64,000 bases of DNA from contig NZ_JACHXN010000009.1 in the NCBI RefSeq assembly GCF_014192095.1, positions 62,001 through 126,000 on the forward strand. The letters run 5' to 3'. The notes under the pieces were generated by a model. The model did not search any database. It was not told where the DNA came from and saw nothing but the letters and a program-made list of their open reading frames with translations. The position numbers and the translations under genes were made by a program. Positions within the stretch are counted from its first letter, which is position 1, and the number at the start of each line of letters is the position of its first letter. This document shows positions 1 to 8,324 of the stretch, in pieces. Source of the stretch: Phyllobacterium trifolii (GTDB taxonomy: Bacteria > Pseudomonadota > Alphaproteobacteria > Rhizobiales > Rhizobiaceae).

Positions 1-1484
1 ATGCTGTCCACCGAGGGGTTGTGCCTGGGCCAGGCCGGCCGGCTCTCCCCATTTGGGTCGCCGGTTTTGGCAAAGGCAACCCAGTAGGCACTCGCCAGCT
101 TCGCCATTTCCTTGTCGGCGTTGGTCACCTTGTCACGAACGATCGCTGCCGGAATACCGAACACGTAAGGAATTTCCATGCCGTGCGGCGCGCCCTTCCA
201 TTTGGGATTGCTACGCAACGCCTCCGCCACGTAGGAGAACCGGTAGTGCCAGGTGGGCTGGCCTCCCGTCGCCGCCAGGTTCGCTATGTTGCGCGAAGGC
301 TCGACAAGAGTCCGGTCCGCAAGAACTTGCTGCTTCAGTTCTTCGAGCGTCTCGCTGCCTTCGGAGTCGTAGATGGCCCTGGCTTCGGCGGCATAGTCGC
401 CAAACAGCGCAAACAGGTCTTCCTTGGTGACCGCTTCGCCGATGACAAGGTCGCGATCGTTGGCGCCGATGATCATGGGCACCATCGCCTGCCCGCCGGC
501 CTTGAAGACAGCCTCTGGAGAATCGGTCAGGAATTTCCCGTCAATGATCGATCCGGCGAGCCCCACGAGGCGTTGTCCGTTTCCCAGCGAGGTGAGGACC
601 ACTTCGCCCGAGGCTCCTTCGACCAGCATTTCGGCCGGAAGGGCCCGAAGCGCTTTCAGCGCCCCGGCTCCGTCGCGATTGACGCCCACATACCGGGCAT
701 AGGCGACAGCCGTCGCTTCGGCTTCGGCAAGCGGTGTCGCCGGAACCGACTCGACACGTCCCGTCGGTATTCCAGGCGACTCCAAAATTGCTGCCCGGAA
801 CAGGCCGCGCGACAGCGGCGAAACCAGGTGCGACATCACCGAACCGCCGCCGGCCGACTCGCCGAATATGGTGAGCTTGTTTGGATCTCCGCCGAAGGCG
901 GCGATGTTGCGCTGAACCCATTTCAGCGCGGCAAGCTGGTCCATGTAGCCGTAGTTGCCGATGGGCTCGCCGGGCGATTCCTCCGCCAGGGCGGGATGGG
1001 CGAAGAAACCGAGCCGACCCAGACGATAGTTCATGCTGATGACCACGAGACCTTGCGCGGCGAGAGCGTCGCCCGGGTACAAGGCGGTGTTCCCTCGCAC
1101 CAAAGCCCCGCCGTAAATCCAGACCATCACCGGGTAGGGTTCGCGGGAGTCCTTGGTCGGCCGCCAGACATTGATTGTCAGGCAATCCTCGGATTTCGGC
1201 AGGTCGTCGGTCTGCATGCAGGCCGGCCCGAACTTGCTGGCTTCCCGCACGCCCTCCCACGGCCTCACCGGCTGAGGCACGCGCCAGCGCAGCTCACCGA
1301 TTGGCGGCGCGGCGTAGGGAATGCCCTTGAAGCTGATTACGTCAGCTGCCGCAATACCGTGAACTACTCCGCTCTCGACCTTGACCGTCGTAAGGTCGGC
1401 GGCGAGCGCCGTGGATACCATCAGGGCGGCCAAGACAATGCTGGAGAGCAGAAACCGGAAGGTCACCTGAAGATACATCGACAT
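1..1484 (-). CDS. Secreted type-B carboxylesterase (3' end beyond window)
   Basis: This is a carboxylesterase of the COesterase family, which hydrolyses carboxylic esters; the substrate cannot be told. The protein starts at an ATG at 1484 preceded by AGAGGA and opens with a hydrophobic signal peptide ending near STALAA, so export to the periplasm is predicted. Family landmarks follow in order: KGIPYAAPP, the SEDCLTINVW block, the oxyanion region YGGALVRGN, and the nucleophile elbow GESAGG. The frame stays open to base 1, giving about 494 residues; roughly the last part of the protein, possibly including the catalytic His, may be missing or only partly present. Several long open frames exist on the other strand here, but none resembles a protein family. 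No neighbour suggests a pathway. Confidence 0.88.
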   Translation of the reverse strand, partial: MSMYLQVTFRFLLSSIVLAALMVSTALAADLTTVKVESGVVHGIAAADVISFKGIPYAAPPIGELRWRVPQPVRPWEGVREASKFGPACMQTDDLPKSEDCLTINVWRPTKDSREPYPVMVWIYGGALVRGNTALYPGDALAAQGLVVISMNYRLGRLGFFAHPALAEESPGEPIGNYGYMDQLAALKWVQRNIAAFGGDPNKLTIFGESAGGGSVMSHLVSPLSRGLFRAAILESPGIPTGRVESVPATPLAEAEATAVAYARYVGVNRDGAGALKALRALPAEMLVEGASGEVVLTSLGNGQRLVGLAGSIIDGKFLTDSPEAVFKAGGQAMVPMIIGANDRDLVIGEAVTKEDLFALFGDYAAEARAIYDSEGSETLEELKQQVLADRTLVEPSRNIANLAATGGQPTWHYRFSYVAEALRSNPKWKGAPHGMEIPYVFGIPAAIVRDKVTNADKEMAKLASAYWVAFAKTGDPNGESRPAWPRHNPSVDS

Positions 1485-1682
1485 TTGTTCGGCATCCTCT
1501 CTTAACGGATGTGTCTGCAGGACAGTAACCCGGACAGTGGAGTAGTAATAGCATGTGGTTCACGACGCGAAAGTAGTGAACTTGCTCGACTTTTGAGAAC
1601 ACTTGGTGATCAGGCTGCGAGAATAGAGGTTTCCCGCCGCAGCGGCCTGAGTTCGCGGCTGTCTGTCGGGGTCCAGATATAA

Positions 1683-2190
1683 GTAAGCGTGGCGTGACGA
1701 CCGCCTACCGGGCAATGCCCTGGAGTGGGATAGTGTCCACCAAGAGTTAAGTGGACACTATGGCGGTATTTGATGTCGGAAAAGAGTTACGGGCCGAAGG
1801 CCAGTCGGCGATTTTGGTCGTCGGAAGACAAATGGCGGATTGTTGAAGAAGCGCAGGTTCCCGGCAATTCGGTTGCAGAGGTCGCACGCCGCCGCGGGAT
1901 CAACAGCAATCTGCTTCTTCGCTGGATACGTGCGGCCGAGGCTGGAGAGCATGGTGACCGTCCTGCTTCCCTGGTGCTTTTGCCGGAACCTTCTGCGGAC
2001 CAGGAGTTTATCCCGATCGGTGTGTTTGGGCGATGCGATGACGAAGGGCCCGCGATAACAATGCCGGTCGCCTCCACCGCGGTGGTTCACGCGGCGGAGA
2101 GTTCGGCTCGCCCGAAATCGGTGTTGCCGGCAAGGGTCCGACATTGGACGAGCGCCCTGGCGTCATCGAACTCGATCTTGCCAATGCGGC
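1683..2190 (+). mobile_element. IS66-family remnant: left end plus truncated tnpA
   Basis: The left end begins GTAAGCGTGGCGTGACG at 1683, which matches the GTAAGCG start typical of IS66 terminal inverted repeats. A TnpA-like frame follows from about 1773 (RRFWSSEDKWRIVEEA, then NSVAEVARRRGINSNLLLRW, an HTH region, then EFIPIGVF). Towards its end the IS66 signal shifts frame: ERPGVIELDLANA is read in another frame around 2150-2190. The element then stops abruptly and joins an IS6-family fragment. tnpB, tnpC and the right end are absent, so the element is dead. Confidence 0.75.
1730..1761. repeat. Perfect 11-bp inverted repeat
   Basis: ATAGTGTCCAC (1730-1740) and GTGGACACTAT (1751-1761) are perfect reverse complements around a 10-base loop. 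The repeat sits inside the IS66 left-end region just before the tnpA-like frame. It could be a hairpin blocking read-through into the transposase gene, or part of a nested IS end. Function is inferred only. Confidence 0.6.
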
Positions 2191-2336
2191 CGATGTTTGG
2201 TTTCAAATCGGAGACCACCGCCCGTATGATCCTCTCCGACATCGAAATGATCCACATGATGCGTAAACGACAGGCGTGGTACGCATTTAATCCTAATCCG
2301 TCCCTGGCCGAACAGTTTGCAGTTCTTGCCGCATAA
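2184..2336 (+). pseudogene. IS6-family transposase, C-terminal fragment
   Basis: The last ~50 codons read MRPMFGFKSETTARMILSDI, then EMIHMMRKRQ and NPNPSLAEQF, ending in LAA and a stop. This is the C-terminal signature of IS6-family DDE transposases from Rhizobiales. All catalytic residues lie upstream in a normal transposase and are missing here. The fragment is fused to the end of an IS66 remnant at about 2184-2190, so the 188-codon open frame running from 1773 is a chimera, not a gene. Confidence 0.75.
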
Positions 2337-2611
2337 CGTTACGGCATCAGGCCCTTGGGTCGCGTTGATCCCCAGCGCATATAAGATAACACTTCTGCCT
2401 TTGATCGAAATCAATGCCCGACTGCCGGTGCCGTGCCACTATTAAAAAATCGCACGTTACAACCGCTTGTTGGCGCGTCCGAAAGGATCAAAATCTTCCT
2501 TGGCGATCATTGAGAAACGCGTGGGAAACCAACCGAAATAGCGATGCGCGGATTGCGCCTTGCGGTAAAGTTGATTCACGTCGCAGAACGCTGGCTACGG
2601 AGCGATAGAGC

Positions 2612-2917
2612 ATGAAAGTTCCAGAAGTTTTCATGAAAGACAACCGCTTGGAAACGGCTGTCTATGTTTGCGAAATTGCGACTGATGCTACGGCGTTGAC
2701 GGTCGATATATATACACGCAACCCGCACAATGCGCATCAGACGTTGCTGGATTTGAGAGCGGCCATCGATGCACTGCTTGAGGAATGGAACACGGGCAAA
2801 TACACCCAAATAAAGGCACCGCACGTCTACCATTCAGGTGTGATGTGGCCATTGCATATATCGCGGCCGGCTGCGGCCAACCGATTGCTCGAAGCCACCG
2901 ATGCGGAGATGCGCTGA
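2612..2917 (+). CDS. Hypothetical protein, 101 aa
   Basis: I do not recognise a family. The ATG at 2612 follows GGAGCGATAGAGC, a usable ribosome-binding site. The product is soluble, with a predicted beta-strand start (TAVYVCEIATDATALTVDIY) and an amphipathic helix (NAHQTLLDLRAAIDALLEEW). The fold order, strands then one helix then a short acidic tail, loosely resembles the small protein on the opposite strand at 3077-3358, but identity is too low to claim homology. It lies among IS debris and has no operon partner. Confidence 0.45.
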   Translation: MKVPEVFMKDNRLETAVYVCEIATDATALTVDIYTRNPHNAHQTLLDLRAAIDALLEEWNTGKYTQIKAPHVYHSGVMWPLHISRPAAANRLLEATDAEMR

Positions 2918-3076
2918 CAACCGCGTTCAAGACAGCCCAGCCAATGTAGCTAGAGCCCGCGCAAAGAATGTATTCGAAACGCCTTGCTCTAGCGCGGTCA
3001 TCGGTGAGATCAAGGCCGAAACCCTAAAGGAACTCGGTGGCGTTTGAACCAGCCAGTTATTTGCGAATGCTTCGCC

Positions 3077-3358
3077 TTATTCAGCCAACGCAGGCGGAAT
3101 TGGAACGTCCAATGGCCGATCTCGGACATATCCGTGTACGCCGTTCTCATCGATCACACCAAGATCACCGTCCTTCAAAGCTTCAAGAAGGTCAGTGACA
3201 GCATCCTTGAGGGCCCAAAGTGCAGCCCTCGCTTGGCGCGGTTCGCGAGTGCGAACATGGATGATAACTACCTTGTCTTTACTTACGATGGGGACAATCT
3301 CGATCTCCGTTATGAGATACGGTTCGTCGACGAACCTCTGCCATGCGAAAAATTTCAT
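3077..3358 (-). CDS. Hypothetical protein, 93 aa
   Basis: Start ATG at 3358 is preceded by a strong AGGAGG ribosome-binding site 9 bases upstream, which makes a real gene likely. The product is soluble: predicted beta strands (PYLITEIEIVPIVSKDKVVIIHV), an amphipathic helix (ARAALWALKDAVTDLLEAL) and a C-terminal ENGVHGYV strand with a Pro-rich tail. No known family is recognised. It is a stand-alone gene between insertion-sequence remnants. Confidence 0.55.
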   Translation of the reverse strand: MKFFAWQRFVDEPYLITEIEIVPIVSKDKVVIIHVRTREPRQARAALWALKDAVTDLLEALKDGDLGVIDENGVHGYVRDRPLDVPIPPALAE

Positions 3359-3588
3359 TGCCGTTTCCTCCTCTGCTGGGATCGGTTATACACCCGTCCC
3401 AATAGGCACGACATCCAAGTCACGGAGCATGGTGCGAGATTATTCATATGTGACAGGATTACCGCGCGGCCAACATGTCCCGAGTGAGGAAGTTTTTTCG
3501 GCGCTCTTATGTTCACTCCCTTGGCGTCAAAACTATCGGCACTTGCCAGTTAGGGCGGGCGGCGTTGGTGAGATCGGACCTTCAATTG

Positions 3589-3708
3589 TCAATCCGCTGA
3601 ATCACTCAATGCCGACGGCCGCATGAACGCCTGGACTTTCTCGGGCATCATCTTGCCATCCTTGTTGGCGTCCATTTTGTCGAAAATTCGCTTATGGATG
3701 GTCGTCAT
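3589..3708 (-). CDS. Tiny EF-hand protein or remnant, 39 aa
   Basis: A 39-codon frame starting at ATG 3708 contains FDKMDANKDGKMMPEKVQAF. This has the DxNxDGxxxxxE spacing of a single calcium-binding EF-hand loop with flanking helices. Most bacterial EF-hand proteins carry at least two loops and a signal peptide; neither is present, so this is either a microprotein or the relic of a longer calcium-binding protein. No ribosome-binding site stands out. Confidence 0.4.
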   Translation of the reverse strand: MTTIHKRIFDKMDANKDGKMMPEKVQAFMRPSALSDSAD

Positions 3709-3784
3709 GGCAGACAAATATGAAGGTTGGAGAGCTAGCATCTGGACTTCGATTCATATTAAGGTTCACGCAGATAACGATCGG

Positions 3785-3822
3785 CCACGTGGGGACGCTG
3801 CTACCACGTGGGGACGCTGCTA
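3785..3822. repeat. 19-bp tandem duplication
   Basis: The 19-mer CCACGTGGGGACGCTGCTA occurs twice head to tail (3785-3803 and 3804-3822) with no mismatch. Each unit carries the palindrome CCACGTGG. It lies in non-coding sequence next to IS debris. It may be a slippage product or a double operator; nothing distinguishes these. Confidence 0.7.
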
Positions 3823-4010
3823 AAGGAATAGCCGATCCATCCCGCAGACGGTGAATGAGAGCGACTGTGTGCCAAGCCGTGCAAACATGCGCTGATGGCC
3901 AACAGATTTGGCTTTACGGCACGTCAGCGCGTTCTTCAGTGTCTATCGCGGAGAACGCCGGGAGATAAAACGATCTCTCTTAAACAAATGCCCGTGTCAA
4001 ATACATCCGT

Positions 4011-4241
4011 GAGATATTTGCTCGACCTGATCGTGATCGGGTCATGTGCATTCCTGCCATATCCGCCCTTCAGCCTGTCAGTCGTATCACAGGAAAGGAT
4101 AGCTTCCCGATTTGTCTGGCTGCCATCCATGACGACGCGATCAGGGCGGCCATGACGGTTGAGAGCCTTGTTGAAGAACCGCTTTGCCGCAGCAAGATCG
4201 CGATTTTCGCTGAAGAAAAACTCGACCGTGTCACCAACGCT
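4011..4241 (-). pseudogene. IS6-family transposase, central fragment
   Basis: Read on the minus strand, the segment gives SVGDTVEFFFSENRDLAAAK, then NKALNRHGRPDRVVMDGSQT, NREAILSCDTTDRL and IRSSKYL. This is the central DDE domain of IS6-family transposases, including the second catalytic Asp (VMDGS). The N-terminal part is degraded and out of frame, and the C-terminal part is absent. The missing C-terminal part is the piece found in the opposite orientation at 2184-2336, which suggests an inversion or two separate insertions. Confidence 0.75.
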
Positions 4242-4435
4242 GTCGATGGCGCGGGGGTGAGGCTCCAATACGTTCTGCCTGTCGAATCGTACGCATTGAC
4301 CGTCACGCAAATCTAGATCAACTTGAAAGTGCAGACATACGCAGGGCCGTGGCGCGGAGGCGGTAGCGATATTCTTCGTCGAATAGACAGGGTCACAATC
4401 AATTGCTCCCGCCCTGCAACGGCTGAAAGCCACGC

Positions 4436-6262
4436 ATGATCGATCCGGATCGTCCGGAAACCGCGTTTCAGAAAGCCAACAGGCATAGGCGATCAGCAGT
4501 GACAATAGCTATCCGACCATTGAGGCGTAGCTTATTCAGGAAATACTTCACGACGATTTTTGCTGCAGTTCTGCTGCCCATCATTGTCGGCGGAACGATC
4601 GAGGCCTGGCTTGGGTATCGCGACCAGCGCGCCTCCATTGACTCTAGGCTCTTGTCGGAGGCGCGCGCATCGTCAGAACGCATCAGCAGCTTCCTGAACT
4701 CAATCATTGACCAGATGGGATGGACCGTCCAGTTGCCCGTCGCCTCTGTGAGCCCCGAAGAACGGCGGTTCGACGCCCTTCGCCTGCTGCGCCAAGCGCC
4801 CGCCATCACCGAGTTCGCGCAGGCCGACCGCCAGGGCAAGGAACTCCTGCGCGTCTCCCGCGTCGTCCCGGACATCGTGGACAGCGGGCGCGATCTGTCG
4901 CGCGAAACCAGCTTTCAGGAATTGATGCAAAACGGCGGCCGGTTTGGGCCGGTCTATTTCTCGCGAGGATCGGAGCCCTATATGGCTATCGCGATTGCCG
5001 GCGAGAAGCACAGCACCGGGGTGGCGATCGCGGAAGTCAACCTGAAGCTGATTTGGAGCGTGATCGCCAACATCAGGGTCGGCCAGAAGGGCCACGCTCA
5101 TGTCCGCGATCGCATAGGGCGGCTGATCGCGCACCCCGAAATTGTCCGGGTGCTTCGTGGCGAGGACCCGGGAGACCTTATGGCAGTTCCCGGGCGGCAG
5201 GCTGTGGCCGACGATGTAGCACAGGCGCCGGTCCAATCGGACACGGTGATAGTCCGGCGCGGGGATAGCGGGGCGTGGGTGATCGCCGGCAGTGCCATCG
5301 TTCCCGGACCGAATTGGACCGTGTATGTCGAGCAACCCCTATCGGAGGCATTCGCTCCCATCTACGCCGCGTTGTGGCGGACCGGCATCCTCCTGATCGC
5401 AGGTATCGGGGTGTCGGCTGCACTCGCATACGTGCTCGCAGGCAGAATCACCGGTCCCATCCGCCTGCTGGAACAGGGCGCCGCCAAGATCGGTGCGGGA
5501 CAGTTCGATCATCGCGTTCGCATCGACAGCGGCGATGAGCTCGAGGAACTGGCGGAACGATTTAACATAATGGCCGACGAAATCGCGCTTTCGAGAGAAC
5601 GTTCGGAGCGTATCGCCCGGCTGAGGCAGTTTCTTGCTCCGCAAGTCGCAGAGTTGATTGAGATCGAGGGATCGGAAAAGCTGCTGGAAAGCAAGCAGGC
5701 TGATGTCGTGGTTGTGTTCGGAGACTTGCGCAATTTTACAGCCTTCTCGGCGAAAACGGAGCCGGGCGAAATCATGGCGGTGCTGGAAGAGTTCTTCACC
5801 GTGCTCGGTCGGCTGGTGCAGAAGCACGAAGCGACGCAAACCGGCTTTTCTGGCGATGGTTTTATGCTGCTGCTGAATGCGCCGGTGCCGTGTGACGATC
5901 CGGTGGGGCGTGCAGCGCGCATGGCGGTGGATATGCAGGAGGCGGTTCAGGAACTCGTCTTCCGCTGGACTTCCGTGGGCTATAGCATTGGGTTCGGCAT
6001 GGGGATGGCAGCCGGTGCCGCGACGGTAGGGCGGATCGGCTATGAAGGGCGGCTCGAATACACGGCTATCGGACCCGTGGTCAATCTGGCGTCGCGCCTT
6101 TGCTCCGCGGCGAAAGACGGGCAAATCCTCATCGACGCTGCCACCGCACGGCAGATCGGACCTGCTACTCCACTGGATGACCTTGGAGAGCGCCTGTTGA
6201 AAGGGTTCGAGGCAGACACCCGCGTATTCGCCATTAAGATGAAAGAACGACGGGTGTGCTAA
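4436..6262 (+). CDS. Membrane class III adenylate/guanylate cyclase (sensor-HAMP-cyclase)
   Basis: This is a receptor-type nucleotide cyclase, expected to make cAMP or cGMP at the inner membrane. Domain order: an N-terminal membrane segment (IFAAVLLPIIVGG), a periplasmic Cache-like sensor of about 270 residues, a second membrane segment near residue 320 (ILLIAGIGVSAALAYVL), a HAMP domain (AGRITGPIRLLEQGAAKIGA), and a class III cyclase domain. Both metal-binding aspartates are visible (D430 in FGDLRNF and D474 in SGDGF), as is the YTAIGPVVNLASR transition-state segment, so activity is likely. The first 21 codons may not be translated: GTG at 4499 would give VTIAIRPLRRS, closer to the usual start of such proteins. 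The stop lies 8 bases from the stop of a convergent periplasmic binding protein. Confidence 0.88.
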   Translation: MIDPDRPETAFQKANRHRRSAVTIAIRPLRRSLFRKYFTTIFAAVLLPIIVGGTIEAWLGYRDQRASIDSRLLSEARASSERISSFLNSIIDQMGWTVQLPVASVSPEERRFDALRLLRQAPAITEFAQADRQGKELLRVSRVVPDIVDSGRDLSRETSFQELMQNGGRFGPVYFSRGSEPYMAIAIAGEKHSTGVAIAEVNLKLIWSVIANIRVGQKGHAHVRDRIGRLIAHPEIVRVLRGEDPGDLMAVPGRQAVADDVAQAPVQSDTVIVRRGDSGAWVIAGSAIVPGPNWTVYVEQPLSEAFAPIYAALWRTGILLIAGIGVSAALAYVLAGRITGPIRLLEQGAAKIGAGQFDHRVRIDSGDELEELAERFNIMADEIALSRERSERIARLRQFLAPQVAELIEIEGSEKLLESKQADVVVVFGDLRNFTAFSAKTEPGEIMAVLEEFFTVLGRLVQKHEATQTGFSGDGFMLLLNAPVPCDDPVGRAARMAVDMQEAVQELVFRWTSVGYSIGFGMGMAAGAATVGRIGYEGRLEYTAIGPVVNLASRLCSAAKDGQILIDAATARQIGPATPLDDLGERLLKGFEADTRVFAIKMKERRVC

Positions 6263-6270
6263 TAATCAGC

Positions 6271-7275
6271 TTATTCAATCACTTCGTCCGCCAGCAATAA
6301 AATGGAGCGAGGCACTTCTATTCCGAGCGCTTTGGCTGTGGAAAGGTTGACCGCAAGTTCAAAGACGGTCGGCTGGATGACCGGTAATTCAGAAGGAGCT
6401 GCGCCTTTGATCATTCGCGCGGCATAGACGCCCGCCTGACGATAGGCCTCTGAGAAGCTCGAGGCGTAACTGACTAGACCGCCGTCGATTACATAGTCCT
6501 TCTGGTCATAGATGGTGGGGAGCTTGTGCTTGGCCGCGAGTTTGACGATCGTAGAGCGCTGGCTCGTCAGGAAGGGGCTACCGCCGATAACGACGGCATC
6601 GGCTCCGGCGGCGGACATCCGGCCGAAGGCGGCTTCAAGTTCCTCGACGCCGCTGACTTCTGCAACAATCAGCCGCCGTCCAATCGAGGTGATTGCGGAC
6701 TCGGCCTTGGCGCGATTTGCTTCGAACCCGGGATATTTCGTGTCGATTAACAAGGCGACATCGACGGCGGCGGGCGCCAGTTCCATCAGGATCTCGGTTC
6801 GCTTACCCGCGAGCTCACCGCCGCCGAAGAACGTGACCCCTGTCAAATTGGCGTTCGGCCGGGCAAGATTATCGACGAGGCCGGCTTTGACCGGATCGTC
6901 GGCCGACACGAAAACGATGGGGATGTCGGATGTAGCCGCCCGCGCCGCTTCGACCGCGACGCTGTTGCCCACGATCACGGAGACTTGGGCAGAAACCAGT
7001 TCCGCCGCGATCTGCGGCAGCAGCTCCCGCTTGTTGTCAGCCCAGCGATATTCGATCACGACGGTCTCGCCCTCGACCAGCCCCTCTTCGGCCACCCCTT
7101 TGCGGAAGGCCTCTACAAGGGAAGCGAAGGGTGCAGCAGGCGAACTCCTGAAGAAGGCGATCACCGGCAGATTGGCGGCGCCGGCCAGCGACGCACCCTG
7201 GAATGAGAGTACAAGAAGTGCTCCGGCCATCGCCCTGACCAGCGCCCGACGCCCGATCCCCGCACCCTGCTTCAT
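6271..7275 (-). CDS. Periplasmic binding protein of the TrpX-like (ABC_sub_bind) family
   Basis: This is a solute-binding protein of the family that includes TrpX. It has an N-terminal twin-Arg-like stretch (GIGRRALVRAMAG) and signal peptide ending near LAGAA, and the family core FRKGVAEEGLVEGETVVIEY, SDIPIVFVSADDPVKAGLV and GVTFFGGGELAGKR. Length (334 aa) is normal. There is no permease or ATPase next to it, so it is either an orphan importer component or a ligand-binding partner for a receptor. Its tail-to-tail position with a membrane nucleotide cyclase that has a periplasmic sensor makes the second idea attractive, but that is inference. The second member of this family in the window, at 49.8 kb, does sit in a full ABC operon. 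Confidence 0.85.
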   Translation of the reverse strand: MKQGAGIGRRALVRAMAGALLVLSFQGASLAGAANLPVIAFFRSSPAAPFASLVEAFRKGVAEEGLVEGETVVIEYRWADNKRELLPQIAAELVSAQVSVIVGNSVAVEAARAATSDIPIVFVSADDPVKAGLVDNLARPNANLTGVTFFGGGELAGKRTEILMELAPAAVDVALLIDTKYPGFEANRAKAESAITSIGRRLIVAEVSGVEELEAAFGRMSAAGADAVVIGGSPFLTSQRSTIVKLAAKHKLPTIYDQKDYVIDGGLVSYASSFSEAYRQAGVYAARMIKGAAPSELPVIQPTVFELAVNLSTAKALGIEVPRSILLLADEVIE

Positions 7276-7518
7276 GGGTTTGCCTCCAGACCTGAATGGG
7301 CGATGAGTGCCTTATGGCGGGTCACGGCACCGACGCGGCTGCGCGCACGTTCGTGAACTTAGACATCCCTCCGAGCCTCCTCACATACTATCAGGAAGCA
7401 GCCGAACGGCAATAGGGCGCAACGGTATCTCCCGGGCGCTCATAGACACTTGTTAAAACCATTGCTGCCGCGCAAACGGCGCCTTGAAGATCAATTGGTT
7501 CAGTGTGTCAGTTGAAAG

Positions 7519-7857
7519 TTACATGTCCTGGTGCTGGAGTTTCCTGATTTCGCCTAGATTTTTTTCAGTGATTTTCCCCCTCGTTCTGAGATCCTCGGCA
7601 GCTTTGATGATTCTTGATCCCAATTTGTCGTTGGGGTGGACGGTAGCCAGTCGATGCTGGTCGATGTAATTATCGACAGACAGTTCGAAAAGTAGCCTGA
7701 ACAGTACGGCGATGGCATTCGGGTGCCGCTTCAGTTCGAGATCGAATTGAAGCTCATTCCAAATTGCGTGCTGCGGCTGCAATTTGCTGGTCCAGGCCAC
7801 ACCATAGTCAAAACGCGGAATCAGATTCTTTCGCACGGCTGTCCCTCGCCAAGACAT
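7519..7857 (-). pseudogene. C-terminal fragment of an unidentified protein
   Basis: A 112-codon frame (PRFDYGVAWTSKLQPQHAIW, then HPNAIAVLFRLLFELSVDNY, then NDKLGSRIIKAAEDLRTRGK) looks like the helical C-terminal domain of a larger protein. The coding signal seems to continue past the stop in another frame (STDTLNQLIFKAPFA, about 7460-7510), as expected for a frameshift. There is no convincing start or ribosome-binding site upstream. I cannot name the parent protein; helical domains of this kind occur at the C-terminus of DNA-associated proteins in mobile regions. Confidence 0.45.
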
Positions 7858-7934
7858 TTCCCATCCACGTGCCTCGACGCGCTGACGCGGATATCGTTGT
7901 GCTATGAAAGCGTCGAAGCATCAAAATAACGGTT

Positions 7935-7946
7935 TGAAACATCAAT
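7935..7946. promoter_or_regulatory. Shared 12-mer upstream of XRE gene 1
   Basis: TGAAACATCAAT lies 57 bases before the XRE start at 8004. The exact reverse complement occurs at 19013-19024, 56 bases before the paralogous XRE gene at 19081. Conservation of sequence and distance suggests an operator for autoregulation; this is inference from two sites. Confidence 0.4.
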
Positions 7947-8003
7947 AGACATGTCGTACAAAGTGAATATCATAGCTAGCGCAAGATAAACGATGGTTCG
8001 ATC

Positions 8004-8324
8004 GTGATTACTGCCCCCCAGCTACGGGCCGCCAGAGCCCTTCTCGGTATCGACCAGCGCCAACTGGCAGAGCTCGCAGGCGTGTCCGTTCCGACGATCC
8101 AGCGTATGGAGGCAAGCCGCCATGTAGTCCGCGGTCATGTGGACACGCTGATGCGGTTGCTCGCTGCGCTCGAGGCCGCTGGAGTCGAGGTCATCAATGA
8201 GGGCGCGGTCAGCCAGGATGGCGGGCGCGGAGTGCGCCTTAAAAAGCTGATCCACATCGCACCCTACCGCCGCAAACGTTCGAAGCGTACCGGGGCTATG
8301 CGCGGCATAGTCGCGCCAAAATGA
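8004..8324 (+). CDS. XRE-family HTH regulator coupled to the Ehr operon
   Basis: This is a cytoplasmic DNA-binding protein of the Cro/CI-like XRE family. GTG start at 8004. The HTH occupies the first ~55 residues (LRAARALLGIDQRQLAELAG, then VSVPTIQRMEAS), followed by a short helix-strand region (LAALEAAGVEVINEG, GGRGVRLKK) that is standard for small Rhizobiales XRE regulators. The basic tail (YRRKRSKRTG) is longer than in its paralogue at 19081-19344. Its stop overlaps the start of the next gene in ATGA, so it is translationally coupled to the membrane-complex operon and is its most likely regulator. A 12-bp motif 57 bases upstream is shared with the paralogue. Confidence 0.85.
   Translation: MITAPQLRAARALLGIDQRQLAELAGVSVPTIQRMEASRHVVRGHVDTLMRLLAALEAAGVEVINEGAVSQDGGRGVRLKKLIHIAPYRRKRSKRTGAMRGIVAPK

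Noticed and set aside
21..1505. Long plus-strand open frame over the esterase gene
   Set aside because: The opposite strand encodes a clear carboxylesterase with signal peptide and GESAGG motif; the plus frame has no family resemblance.
2949..2992. CTAGAGC...GCTCTAG palindromic ends, possibly a second copy of the dctBD MITE
   Set aside because: Only seven bases match at each end and the internal sequence differs, so a relation to the MITE cannot be claimed.
2612..3358. The two small hypothetical proteins as a divergent paralogous pair
   Set aside because: They share a similar strand-helix layout, but residue identity is too low to argue for homology by eye.
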